Assembly: GCA_015680685.1 (NCBI GenBank)
Contig: MNCI01004170.1
Location: 1,299,993-1,363,992 of the forward strand
Source: Gnetum montanum
Taxonomy: Eukaryota > Streptophyta > Gnetopsida > Gnetales > Gnetaceae
Length of the DNA: 64,000 nt
Direction: 5' to 3'
Shown here one piece after another: positions 33,950-45,344 of the stretch. Position numbers and translations under genes: made by a program. Within the stretch, counting starts at the first letter, position 1, and every line of letters begins with the position of its first letter. A model generated the notes under the pieces. That model saw nothing but the letters and a program-made list of their open reading frames with translations, did no database searches and was not told where the DNA came from.

Positions 33950-34950
33950 AACAAGTTAAGGACCAATCCAAAAGAATCCATTCAACAATCCAAACACATC
34001 AGACTAAGACATAGAACATATCATAGAACTTGGCAATGAAGTGAATTATGGTAGCATGAATCAATGATAGAGAAGGTGGAATGTTGTTCCAAATTGAGGT
34101 CATAAGAAGTCCCTTGTGGAATTTGTGGTTAAAGTGACCCGAGAGGTTCCATCCTTAGTCTAGACCAAAGCCATCCACTTTTAGTGACTTCACATCACCA
34201 CTCTAAGACTGATCCACCCACTCAAGACACAGGAGTGCTTCCACAAAACAACCACCATTCCATAGAGAGAAGAAAGGATAAGTAGGAAGTAAGAGAGAGG
34301 GCCTTAGATAGAGGGGATAGGTGCATGTCGTTCAAGTCCCATAACTAGTGCTTATAGTCCTTTTATTTGTCTAAGGGATGTGCTTTGAATTCCCATTGTT
34401 GTTTTTTTTCTTTTGAAATGGGAACCACACCATGCGAGGATGTATTCATGTCAAAGGGATGTGCTTTGAATTTCCATCATTTTTTTGAATGATGGGAACC
34501 ACACTATGCATCAACATTATTTTGACTTCATTTAGTGGTTTATGTGGAATGGTAAGAAGTTCATGAGAAACACTCAAGCACTTAAGCAAGAAGAAGAGTA
34601 CAAAGAGTATTAAGTCCCCTTGAAGTCACACCCTTTACAAACCTTTGGATCATTCCTAATTCTGGAACTACCAAGGTCACTGATAGATTAAAAGTTTCTT
34701 CAAGGAAAAGGGATCTCAAATTCCCAGAACAAAGAAAATCATAGAGTTCATTGGATGGGCAGATGACATGGACTCACTACCTATTCATTGAAAAATAAAC
34801 CATGTCAAATTCATCAGACATCAAAATTCAAAAATAGAAACCAGACATCGACAATCACACATTAAGCACAAACCATCATTAGTAAACAACGACAACACTG
34901 TGTCCTGTGATAATAAAGCAAATTTATTAGCAAAAATGAGAAAATATCAC
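33950..34950 (-). other. Pol-ORF3 spacer of Athila C
   Basis: Aligns loosely with A 13,870-14,760 and B 62,020-62,850. It contains an 81-bp imperfect tandem duplication at 34,373-34,510 (aagggatgtgctttgaat twice). No gene is supported. Confidence 0.45.
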
Positions 34951-34954
34951 ACTT

Positions 34955-35110
34955 AAAAAAAAGAAAAAAAGAAAAAAAAAGGTAAAATATATAAGAAAGT
35001 GTAAAATAATAAAGAAGGTTTAAAGGTACTAAATATGGTGTAAAATTAGAAAAATTTGAAAATCAAAATTTTGTAAAATTAAAAACGTGAAAAACAAAAA
35101 GGTAGAAAAA
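34955..35110 (-). other. A-rich block after pol
   Basis: Plus strand is a string of A-runs and GTAAAAT/GTGAAAA units; minus strand is T-rich. The same block follows the gag or pol remnant in A (14,770-14,850) and B (62,870-62,975). Confidence 0.5.
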
Positions 35111-35129
35111 ATGAGAGGCCATGATACTG

Positions 35130-36500
35130 ATCATCATGGATGGACATCTCCCCCACAATTGAGTTGGAGGCAGGAGATCCAAATAATACAACATGGTTGT
35201 CCATCTATTGAGGTGGTAGTTACACTAGCCAATCTTAGTTCTAGGAAAGGTTTGACTTGTTGGATATTGACCAACTGCTTTTTATTTGGGCTATCAAGTT
35301 TGTAAATTATCATGGCCCCAGAGGGAAAGGTTTGATCAATTATATAAGGTCTTCCACAATGTTTGAACTTTTGTCTTTTAAGGTACATGTGTGAGGTTCC
35401 AGTAAAGAACCTTATCTCCTAGTTGAAGTTTTACTTTCTTGATTCTAAGGTTATGACGCTATTGTTGAATGTATTGTTCACCTCATTCAAGGATAGGGCC
35501 ACTAAGTGATTTTTGTTTAGCATGTTCAAATTGATCAATCTTTTTTTCTATGCTAGACTTAGCTTAAGGTTTAGATCACATGCCATTGAGAGTGTATAGA
35601 GCTTGGATTGAATTGAGAGTGTTGGATGTTTCCCATACACTAACTCATAGGGAGAATATCCAATAGGAAGTTTCCAAGTTAAAAAATAAGCCCAGAGAGC
35701 ATCATTGAGTTTTGTACTCTAGTCCTTCCTATATTTGCTAATGGTTTGCGTTAATGTTTTTGTAATCTCCCGATTGGTTACCTTTGCTTGACCACTGACT
35801 TGGGGGTGGTATGGTGTTGTTAATTTATGTTCTACCCCCAAGTGTTACATTAATTTTCTAAATGTGGCACTTGTGAAATGAGTTTCATTATCAAAAATTA
35901 GTGAATGTGGCATCCTAGGCCTATTCATGATATTTTATTGTATAAATTTGGCAGCAGTGGATGATGTACAATTAGAAATAGCTACCACTTCTACCCATTT
36001 TATGCAGTTGTCAACTGCTACTATAATATACACCTTCCTATTAAACATGGGTGTGATGGGACCCATGAAGTCAACACCCCATATGTCGAAAGGTTCCAGT
36101 GGTTGAATCCACTATTGAGGACCTTCCATGCGAGTGGTCATCCCCCTATCACATTGACAACATTCGCAAGACTTGATGAATTGGTGGGCATCCCTAAAGA
36201 TTGTGGGCCAATAGTATCTTGTCATCAAGATTTTGATGGTTGTGCATCTTCCTGAATAGTGGCCTCTGCAAGGCCCTTCATAAGAATCTTGGAGAACATG
36301 CATTTGATCTTTATCAAGGACACACCAATGGATCAGGCCATTGGCACACACCATGTAAAGGTGTCCATTGATTTCCATGAAGTATTTGATCCAATGAAGA
36401 AATTGTTGTTTCTTCCTAAAATCCAAGTCTTGTGGCATCTTTTGAGTGAGAAGATATGTGAGGATGCCATTATACCATATTTGTTTTTTAGGCATTTATT
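35130..36500 (-). pseudogene. Athila C integrase
   Basis: The open frame 36,112-36,495 carries the HHCC zinc-binding region: HYSGRCTTIKILMTRYYWPT, then IKSCECCQCDRG. The core follows in slightly broken frames: FDIWGVDFMGPITPMFN (first Asp), SLIFDNETHFTSATFRKL (second Asp), and TPYHPQVSGQAKVTNREI, where the catalytic Glu (GQAEV in the family) is Lys. The C-terminal part includes LWAYFLTWKLPIGYSPYELV and KVQTLWKTLYN. Stops are mostly at sites where the family has Gln or Trp. The Glu to Lys change alone would abolish integration. Confidence 0.88.
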
Positions 36501-36539
36501 CATTTATTGCTCCAATAAAGAGGAGTTTTTTTAGAAACT

Positions 36540-36990
36540 AATTAGAGAGTAGGCTCTCCTCCTCTTTGTTATCCCATCTTAAGCGAGAGAGGTGATCAGC
36601 AATCACATTCTTAGTCCCTTTTTGATCTATGATAGTAAGATCAAATTCTTGCAAGGTCACAAGCCATCGTATGACATGAGGGCTCAACATTTACTTATTT
36701 ATGAAGAAGCAAATTGCACTATGGCCCATATGTAAAAATACCTTATAATCTAGCACATAATGTCTAAACTTTTCTAGTGCATACACCACTGCAATTCATT
36801 CTTTCTTCATGGTGGGGTAATTCAAATGTGCTTTCATAATGCTTCTACTCATGCAGTGGATATAATATGGATGTTTCTTATCATCCAGCTGTGTGAGCAC
36901 TACTCCCAAAGCATAGTTAGATGCATCTATCATGACATGGAATGGGACCAATCTAGTGCCCATAGAATTAGTGTTTCTACAAGTTTCTCC
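36540..36990 (-). pseudogene. Athila C RNase H
   Basis: Minus strand reads VMIDASNYALGVVLTQLDDK (first catalytic Asp in IDAS), then MSRSIMKAHLNYPTMKKE, a stop, then IAVVYALEKFRHYVLDYKVF. It ends with FDLTIIDQKGTKNVIADHLS (last Asp of ADHLSR present). The middle Asp, usual in TDH, reads MGH, so that residue is lost. Confidence 0.85.
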
Positions 36991-37029
36991 TTTAATTTTT
37001 GGAATGCATGTTTACATTTCTTCATCCAA

Positions 37030-37830
37030 ATGAAAGGTGCATCCTTCTTTGTAAGTTCTACCAATGGCTTTGCAATCTTAGAGAAATTCTCAATGAATCG
37101 TCGATAGTAACTAGTGTGTCCAAGGAATGACCAAACATCTTTAACAGTCTCTGGTTGGCATGTTATTCCTTGGATGACTCTTATCTTTTTTGGGTCTACC
37201 TCAATCCCTTTTTGTGAAATTTAGTGCCGTAGCACAATGCCTTCTTGGACCATGAGATGGCTCTTTTGCCAGTTGAGCCGTAGGTTTGTCTCTATACATC
37301 TCTTCAGTACTTGCTCAAGTCAATCCAAGGATTACTTAAAGGTAGCTCCATAGGTGGATAAGTCATCTATGAATACTTCAACATCACTACCAATTTTTTA
37401 TTAAAAGATACTTAGGACTAAGCGTTGAAATGTTATAAGGGCATTGCATAGGCCAAATGACATCTTATAGTATGCAAAAGTCCCCTAGGGACTTGTGAAT
37501 GTTGTTTTGGCCTAGTCTTCTGGTGCAATTTGGATTTGGTTATAGCCACTATAACCATCCAAGAAACTATAATAACAATGCTTAGATATGTTATCTAACA
37601 CTTGATCTACAAATGATAGAGGAAAATGATCCTTAAATGTTGCCATATTTAATAGCCTAAAGTCAATGCAAACCCGTCATTTACCATCCTTCTTCAGTAC
37701 TACTACAAGTGGGCTAACCCACTCACTATCCATGATTGGATAGATGAACCTTGCCTTGAGGAATTGCTCTATCTCTTCCTTGATTATTTTCTTTAATTTG
37801 GGGTTCAACCACCTCTACAGTTGCCTTCTA
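37030..37830 (-). pseudogene. Athila C reverse transcriptase
   Basis: Well preserved: SEWVSPLVVVLKKDGK, then VCIDFRLLN, then YYSFLDGYSGYNQIQIAPED at about 37,520-37,575 (first catalytic Asp), GTFAYYKMSFGLCNALITFQ, then VEVFIDDLSTYG at 37,350-37,385 with both catalytic Asp. It continues with LNWQKSHLMVQEGIV, KGIEVDPKKI and SFLGHTSYYRRFIENFSKIA. F-x-D-D followed by S-x-Y-G, and the MVQEGIVLGH-type block, are diagnostic of Athila. There are only a few stops, at Gln or Trp positions. Confidence 0.92.
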
Positions 37831-37959
37831 GACTTCATGATCAGGTTATAGTAGATGTGATGCTAGCATACCCTTGGATCAATTCCTGTTAACTCTAGAT
37901 ATGACCAAGCAAAGGTTGTTGACCATCCCAAAGGAATAGTAATTGGCTGATCTACTAAT

Positions 37960-38180
37960 TCTAAACAGATGTTGCTCTTCTTAAGAGGTGGTAGGTTCCA
38001 CGCCTTATACATATCATGGGAGATGAGGTTAACTCTGAAACCAGAGTCAAAAAGAGCTTTGCATCGCTCTTGTCCAACAATCTGTAGATAGATGAGTGGA
38101 GTTCCTAGATCAGATCTTTTTGTAGGAAGGTTGCTCGCCTTGATCTAATTAGAAACAACATGGGTTAACATTATAGTATA
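37960..38180 (-). pseudogene. Athila C protease
   Basis: KALFDSGFRVNLISHDMYKA with intact D-S-G at about 38,044-38,052, then CLELVDQPITIPLG. This is the aspartic protease of Ty3/gypsy Pol, situated directly before RT. Confidence 0.8.
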
Positions 38181-38199
38181 GATCCTAGGCTGGATTTGA

Positions 38200-39480
38200 T
38201 TTGAATGACACTTGAAGGTATTTGATGCATAGGATGAGGATGCTAGAGATGCAAGTCATTTCCTTGATCAATTATTTGAACCACTTGGTTGAAAAACTGG
38301 TTGTGAGTGTATAGCCCTTGTAGCATTTCATTGTTGTGACTATGGAGGAATTTCACCCTACATGGATGGAGCAGGAGGTAACTGAGTTGAAGGTGGAGAT
38401 GTAGATGCAAAGGGATGTGGAGGATGATAAGGATACAGATATGGATTTTTCCCTCGAGTATATGGTGAATGTGTTCAATGGTATTTTGGAGGGTAATAGT
38501 GATGCTAGAATGATGAATGACTCACAAAACTTCTAGGGAAGATGGGCTCCTAACCATAGTATCCGTATGGATCTGGTTGCCTATAAGGATACTACTACCT
38601 TGGTGGTAGCATTCCCCATGATTGTGATTGATACCACTATTGGTATTATTTGTACAGTTGTGGAGGAGTTCCACATGGGTAGTAAGCTTGTTGTTGTTGG
38701 TGGAACTATCTTGGATTGCCTTGAGGGTAAGGCAATCGTCTTGGAGCTTGCCTACATGCTACTCGAGGATTCAATGTATACACTCCAAACTCTTGTAAGT
38801 GTAACACCATAGGCAACATCCCTTTGGATGTTGATATTGATAGATGTCACATTCAATTTCATCATCAAAGTTAGACTCCACAACTTCCTCTACTACAACA
38901 GCTTTTCCCTTACCTCTTTGGTAGGTATGTTCAGCTTCTTTTCACCTCCTGCGATTATGATCACTACTTTTCTCTTTGGTTTCTTTGGCAATCTTTAAAG
39001 AGGTTTGAGAATTTTCATCCAAAGAGTCCCATAACTTGTCAAGCTTCACTGAAATATGAGAAATAGATTTTTGGATGGACAAGGTCTTTTTGTTCACCAC
39101 TTCATCAAGTGGTGACTCCTCCTTGTCGCAAAATTAGACCTCTCATTTTCTAATGAAAGGATCCTTGTTATATTCTTTAGCACTTTCCCTCTTTCATAGC
39201 TCATCTTCTTCTTTTGCTACCTACTCAATTAACCTTTGGATTTGATGAGCTCTCATTTTAGACAATCTTCCTTAGGCATACACCCTAAGGGTTCTTCTTG
39301 TTTTTGCTTTGAGCCCATCTATGATGTGGCAAAGTTGTTCCATTTGAGAGTAATCATGGCTAGGGCATCAGTGTAGGAGTGAATAGTATCAACCCATGGT
39401 AGCATCCAAGGGTTCATGTGATGCTTGTTTCTAGCCTTGGATTTTCCTTCTCAGATTAGACACTCAGGAGTATGTCTAGT
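38200..39480 (-). pseudogene. Athila C gag C-terminus with zinc knuckle and His/Pro-rich linker
   Basis: At about 38,780-38,830 the minus strand reads ECDIYQYQHPKGCC, matching the Athila knuckle CX2CX3HPX2GxC with the second Cys changed to Tyr. Element B has CNICLYDHPKG, stop, C at the same place. Between this and the protease the sequence is rich in His, Pro and Tyr in one frame. Upstream, to 39,480, lies gag linker sequence with no fixed motif. Confidence 0.65.
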
Positions 39481-40600
39481 ATTTTTCATTGAATAGTTTT
39501 AACATGGTACTCCATCTCCAGATAGATTCTAGTTCTAAGGACCGATACCAACTTTTAGCTTCCATAATCAGTATCCTTGGAAAAAGGTTGAGTTTCTACC
39601 ACTCATTCTCTATGTTCTGTAAGGCACATGCATCTTGAAAAGCTTGTAGATGTGTTTGTAGATTAGAATTGTATCTCTCCTCAAATCTTGGGATATTGTT
39701 CATATCTAGGCACTTGATCTGACCATCCTTCATATGCCTAGTTGGGATTTTCACTACCTCCACAATGTTGAACATACTTTGAGTCTCTAATAAAGGTTCA
39801 TCATCATTGATGCATTGATGATGCTGATGATGGTTTCAACCAACCCTTCAATTTTGGTGGCCTTTACGATCATTGTTATTTCACCGATCATCTTCATCAT
39901 GGTTGTTTCAACAATGACTTTCATGAGAACCATTAGATGAAGAGGAATGCTCAAAATCAGATGAAGAAGATGAAGAGGAATATGGACTGCCACTACCACT
40001 GTGATGTCCACCATCACTCTTATGCTCTTTATGATTACCATCGTTAGATCCCTTGTTGTTGTGATGTTTACCTGAGTTCCTACCTTGGCTATCACTCTTT
40101 CATAACCCCAATTTATGAATAGTCAATTGTAGGGTTAGGTTCACATCCTCACCATCAATAGCAAGGGGTGAAGAATCTTCATGTTGAGAACCTTCCAAGG
40201 GAGGATCCTCATTGTCCTCTTAATCTAGTAGGAACAAGGGGTTAGCGTAATGTTTCCCCTTTGTAGCTTCACAAAGTTTCTCTTGATGTTTATCTCACTT
40301 ACGTTATGTTTTAGTGGGTCAGTAGTTCTGAGTGTTGTATCCATCCACAATGTATTCTTCGTGAAGATCTGCTATACCCAACTTCTTAAGGGTTTTAAAT
40401 AGCATTCCAGGCATAAATATATCGAGGTAGAAGATGAAATTTCCCTCAATATCATGCCATCACATCTATTCATCTTGATGTAGGATGAAGGTGACATTTA
40501 ACACAAACTCACCTAGATGAGTGTATACCACCTTGCATTCTTGTGGGACCAGTGGTTTCGTATCTTTAGGCTTGTGAGAAGAAGAAGAAATTTTGCAAAA
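39480..40600 (-). pseudogene. Athila C gag core and N-terminus
   Basis: The core is NNIPRFEERYNSNLQTHLQA, then FQDACALQNIENEW, then LFPRILIMEAKSWYRSLELE, then SIWRW..MLKLFNEKY at 39,490-39,720, the standard retrotransposon gag pattern (LFP.SL.G.A..WY..L). Before it stands NDDEPLLETQSMFNIVEVV and a His/Ser/Asp-rich N-terminal region to about 40,200. Frames shift and several stops are present. The true start is not resolved. Confidence 0.8.
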
Positions 40601-40725
40601 CAAAATGAAATTGTCAGTGTGCCTTTATAATTTTATGTATAGTGAGAATGATATGGACCTTTAGGTTTGTACAATGATATTAATGATATTCACTAGACCT
40701 AAATAGTGCACGTTCTATAAACAAA

Positions 40726-40745
40726 GTTCCCTGTAACAATGCTAA
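40726..40745 (-). promoter_or_regulatory. Primer binding site of Athila C
   Basis: Minus strand TTAGCATTGTTACAGGGAAC follows the LTR end directly; a decayed form of the tRNA-Asp-type site seen in A. Confidence 0.65.
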
Positions 40746-41624
40746 TGATGAGTGGTGAGGTACCCCTAGGCCCAACCATATGAATCACAAAGTGTTCATG
40801 CATGATCCAGTCAAATTTTGTGGACTTCATCGTTTCTAGTGCATTAGCCCTTTAGAAAGTGAATTTAGCCTTAAGGTCAATCGTTGTCTTCCCAATTACA
40901 CTTGTGACATTCATTGGTATGGTTAAGTGTAACTAAGGCATTTGATTTGTATCATTTTTATGTTTTATAGTTAGGTGCTTGAAATGTAGATAAAAAGGGA
41001 TTTAATTAAATAATCATTTAACTAATCCTAACATAAGTATCCATTCCCACTTTTCGTACATGTCTTGAACCCATGTATTCACTACTAAACAACCAAACAC
41101 GATGCTACTAGGCGTACCAAGCGATACTGCTGCTGGGATTACTAAGCGAATACATGTTGCACTCAAAGCAGTCATACTTATGTGTGTAATCTATCTAACT
41201 TAATTGCTTATCTAACATAGTAACTGGAAAATAATTTATAACTAATTGAAAACATTTAATAAATAATTAGAAATAGTAAATGCATAAATAAAATATCTAA
41301 TCTATCCAAAGTATTGCAAGGTTTATCAAAAAGCTTATCTTTATTGCTGCACACATTGACATGCTTAGGTACAAAAATGCTCAAATAAAGATCCGTACAC
41401 TCAATAACTCCTGTTGCGGGCACTCAGGGGAAAAAATTTCTAACTTTCAAATGGAAAAAATGCAAGAGCTTTGCTGCTACTGAAATCTAGATTGCTATAA
41501 ATGCGGCTAGTAGGCATGTATTTATAGGTGATGGATAAACACTATGTTGATGGGGCCTCGTCGATGCAGGATGAGATGCATCAATGAGGCCTCATCAATG
41601 CAACCAACCAACGATGACTCATCA
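40746..41624 (-). repeat. 5' LTR of Athila C
   Basis: 879 bp, TGATGAGTGGTG to GATGACTCATCA on the plus strand. On the minus strand U3 opens with TGATGAGTCATC and repeats built on GATGAGGCC and GCATCGACGAGGCC, followed by the TATA box CCTATAAATAC (41,519-41,528). The perfect 8-bp inverted ends TGATGAGT/ACTCATCA are notable. Confidence 0.9.
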
Positions 41625-41629
41625 CATGG

Positions 41630-42160
41630 CAATGTAATTCTAAACTAAAATTACATTTCTAACAATGCTCATTCCATTAACACAAACATTAAAATTGATA
41701 GATTTCATGGACTTGCTAATTTCTGATAAGTATAGTAGGATCAATAATTTGACAAAATTTCTCAACAAGATATCTACTTCCAAGGGGGTTGAATCTACAT
41801 AGAAGAAGTCAGCCATTTGTATCATAGTAGATGGAAAAATATCTGCAATGGATTTTCTAGAAATTTTTATACAAATAGAAAAATAATTAAAATAAATTTC
41901 AATGCACATCATTCGTGATCAAGATAATTGTCCATGTACATATTTCTTTAGCAGATGCATGGATATTAAAAGTGAAATCATTTGGCATTAGTCACATCAA
42001 GGATTAGTGGAGGATAGTAGTAACATCAACACTGTACTAAGAGAGCACTAGTATGATGTGATTTGCCAGTGGCAATGAGTAGGAGTTAATTGTTACTTAA
42101 CTTTAGTATTACTCTTAGATATAATTATGAAATAAAGGACAATGCCCCATTCATGGGTGA
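41630..42160 (-). repeat. Left (3') LTR of D, part 2
   Basis: Continues the D LTR after the C insertion. It aligns with 56,307-56,700 and 57,225-57,350 of the right LTR; about 500 bp present in the right LTR (56,700-57,220) are missing here. The frame 41,640-41,912 (minus) keeps STMIQMADFFYVDSTPLEVD, the start of the LTR-resident ORF. Confidence 0.75.
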
Positions 42161-43395
42161 TGTTTTTAGATAGAGAACTTAGAAGGAGGGTTGCATAAGT
42201 TCCCCAATTCTAACAAGTAAGACAACCAAAACTGCACATAAATTTACATGGTTTTCCAACCTGGGTACTTCCACACTCAAAGGGTAGAATCCTTGTACAT
42301 CTCTGGACTTTGTTCCTTAAAAAATGAAATTTAGAGGGCACCATAACCTTTGCAAAGTTTGAGCTCCACTTAGAGTGTTTTCTCATAGAAAACACACTCA
42401 ACTTCGTAAGGTTCCAACAAGCTCAAAATGTGGTTTCAAAGATCCCAAAACCTTTACAATGACATGAACTCTACAAGGAGTGTTTTCTTGCTATAAACAT
42501 ACTCAACCCCTTAAGGTCCCAAGAAGCTCACAATATGTCTTCCCACAGGAAGCACATAAAACCCATAGGGCTACAAAGAGAAAAAAAGAATCAATGAGAG
42601 AGTGCAACTACACTTTACAAATTCCTTCAATTAAGCTTTCAAAATAATTCATAAATTATAAATAATGTAGGAACACAACAAATTCACTTGATGTAGACAA
42701 TGAATATTCCAATGAGTAATGCTTATCCTTTTCACAAAAATTCCATTCTATTTTATAGCCTTTAATTTTCCAAATAATCCTTGGAATACATGCAACTGCT
42801 AGAAAATGACTAGTTATGAAATTCTATTTGAGCTTGGGATGTCTCAATAAAAAAAGGCTACTTACAGGTGGCATTTCCTATTAGAAATTGGAATGTATCA
42901 CTTGGGATGTCCCAACTAGGATGTCTTAGCAACAATTGAAGCATCTACTATTTTTGTGGTATGCCTACCCTGAAACTATGAGTCTTCACCTTTGGGACAT
43001 CTACTGATCTTTTGGGATGTTTAGGAAAATGCTAAAACATCTTTGTTTGGCTTGTAGGCTTCATGAATTCTTATAGTCTTCATTTTCTGATTAATACCTC
43101 TTGTCATCTCAACTCAGCTCTTTTCTTGGTCTTATCTTGCTCTTAGTGTTTTAGCATCATGAAGCTCTTGTCTCAAACATGATTTCTTCATCTAAGCTCT
43201 TGTCTATTCTTACGAAGTCCTTGTCTTTACACCAATAAGCTCTTGTCACGATCTTAAGCTCTTATCTCAATCATCATGCTCTTGTCTTGATCCTATCATG
43301 TTCCTGTCTTGTTCTTTCTTAGACCTGCAAGATCATGGAAACATATTTTTCACATCCTCCATTTTCTAAGGTTTTTACATACCAAAAGATCAACA
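42161..43395 (-). repeat. 3' LTR of copia G
   Basis: Right end ..CCAAAAGATCAACA (TG..on the minus strand). Contains GGGATGTC/GACATCCC motifs at 42,835-43,030 and a degenerate array of AGCTCTTGTC units at 43,080-43,330. The left end near 42,161 is blurred. Confidence 0.8.
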
Positions 43396-43412
43396 ATCTC
43401 CCTCTTTTGGTG
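43396..43412 (-). promoter_or_regulatory. Copia G polypurine tract
   Basis: Minus strand CCAAAAGAGGGAGAT directly precedes TGTTGATC. It is a typical copia PPT. Confidence 0.75.
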
Positions 43413-45340
43413 ATGTCCAAAACTTAAGAAAATGGGTTAGCATATTCCATAATATCATATGATTAAGAAATTAAAGGTATAAACAAATATATATCTAGTT
43501 AAAGATGAAACAAAGATGATAAGTCATTAATGAGTATAGGTCCTTCAACATAGGTTACATAGGGCTGAAAACAAATATTCTATTAAGAGCTATTGATATT
43601 ACAAAAATACATAATCAAAGCCTTTCAAATGTTAATCTATAATATAATATTTCATTTTAGGAATAAAGGTTGAGCATGGAAGATCAAGTATCCTATCTTT
43701 GAAACAATGAACTATTAGTAACAAAATTACTATCTTCTAAAAATATAGATTAAGTCTTAGAAACTAGTATTCATCATATTAAGAGCTATAACCAATACCA
43801 ATATCTTATGAATAACATCTTCTTCCCCTTTTTGAACATCATCAAAAATATACTACAAGTAGATTTCAATACCAAGGAGAGAGAGACATCACATTTTTTT
43901 TGAAGACCTTAGATTCAATATACATAAGAATGATTAAGGATGCACATCTAATCATTTTGAATATCTTAAAATAATTAATCATATCATTAACATAATTTTC
44001 ATAAAGAAATTTTATACAACCATATCAATTTCAAATTTTAGCACCAATAAAGGCCATCTTTAGGTATAAGATTCAAAAATGAAAAAATTAACTTACACTT
44101 TTACCTTAGATACTTTACTAGATTTCAATATGAATATACTTTTTCTTGCTCATTTACTATTGTGGGTGCTATAATTGGAAGTATTGCAACTTTAGTGTCT
44201 TTTGATGAGACTCTTTGAAGACTCCCTTTATATCGATGGTCCAAAAGATTATGCCAATTGATGAGGTACATGCTCTCCTTGCATTAGTGCTAATTTTCTT
44301 CCAACTTTTACAATGCATCTACTACTTGAATGTCCTTCCTTGGGTCACCTTGCCTTTGTATATATGCATCTTGAATTTTCATCAATAAATCTACAATACC
44401 ATACTAAGATCAAGTATAGAGACTTCTAAAAGCCAAAATCTCACATTAGTAGTATCTATGATAAAAGATAAATTCCAAAATTTTCAACAAAGATATCATA
44501 GATACCATCATAGCACAATAATTTTCTTTTGAATGTTTAACAAAGAGCTCCTTGTTCATGAATTACAGTCAAGGGTCTTAAATCACTTGAAACCATTACA
44601 TACTAGTTAAGGATCCAAAACTTGATTTATCATCAAAAAGAAACTTTTAAAACATTTAGACCTTATGGATACACAAGGTGGCAATAACATATTATTGCCC
44701 AACTAGTAATACAAGCATAATATCTACATCATATGAGTTAGATCACAAGGTATATATGTTCTAATAATAGTGAGATGATCATAACATGCAAACTTACCAA
44801 ACCCTACCTTGTGAGTTTTTTTACCTTGATCCTTCTTTAAGACAAGTCAAATCAATGTCCATTAAAATTTTGATGTTCATATGCTTTTATCTGGAGATCA
44901 AAATCATATAATATCAAGTGAGGCTTTCCTTTGGATATATAAACATTTCCAATAGAATCCATTCAATTAATTTTCTAACTATTAAGATTTATAAAAATAA
45001 ACTATTCTAAAGTAAGTTTAGCAAGCCAAGGAATCAAGATTTACTATTACTTAACTTTCTTGCATCTAAGCATGGACATGATTAATGAATTTTTAGATGA
45101 GTTCCTCCATCATAGAGTATCTCCCTAGCATGTAATTGTTTCTTACCTTTTCTATCATCAACATCTTTGTTTGAATCTCCAAATTCATTTGAGGTCTTTG
45201 CTTTATTGTGCTCATGTTTTCCAAAATGAGAGGACTAATAATTTTTGCTAGTTATGGGTCCTGATCCTCTAATTTCATCAAAGACTATCCATTCCTCTTT
45301 TTCATTAGTTCTCCAAGCCTTTATAGCCTATAAGTTACAC
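43413..45340 (-). other. Copia G internal region without recognisable pol
   Basis: About 1.9 kb of AT-rich sequence between PPT and the gag-end frames. I see no catalytic motif of integrase, RT or RNase H on either strand. Confidence 0.4.
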
Positions 45341-45344
45341 TTAC

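Larger units (their letters stand above)
29151..41624 (-). mobile_element. Full-length Athila element C
   Basis: A complete minus-strand Ty3/gypsy element of 12,474 bp: LTRs at both ends, PBS, gag, protease, RT, RNase H, integrase, ORF3, PPT. It is flanked by CATGG at 29,146-29,150 and again at 41,625-41,629, a perfect 5-bp target duplication inside the D LTR. The RT block with FIDD..STYG and the tRNA-Asp-like PBS identify the Athila lineage. It contains many in-frame stops and a mutated integrase, so it is inactive. Confidence 0.93.

Noticed and set aside
35087-37107. Plus-strand frames at 35,087, 36,259 and 36,826 as coding regions
   Set aside because: They are antisense to the Athila C integrase and RNase H, whose motifs are clear on the minus strand.
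38567-38812. 81-codon plus frame with valine-rich sequence as a protein gene
   Set aside because: Antisense to the His/Pro/Tyr-rich gag linker of element C; its composition is the shadow of that repeat-like coding.
39787-40095. 102-codon Met/Ile-rich minus frame as a separate gene
   Set aside because: It is a shifted frame of the gag N-terminal His/Ser/Asp-rich region of element C; the adjacent frame carries the recognisable NDDEPLLETQ motif.
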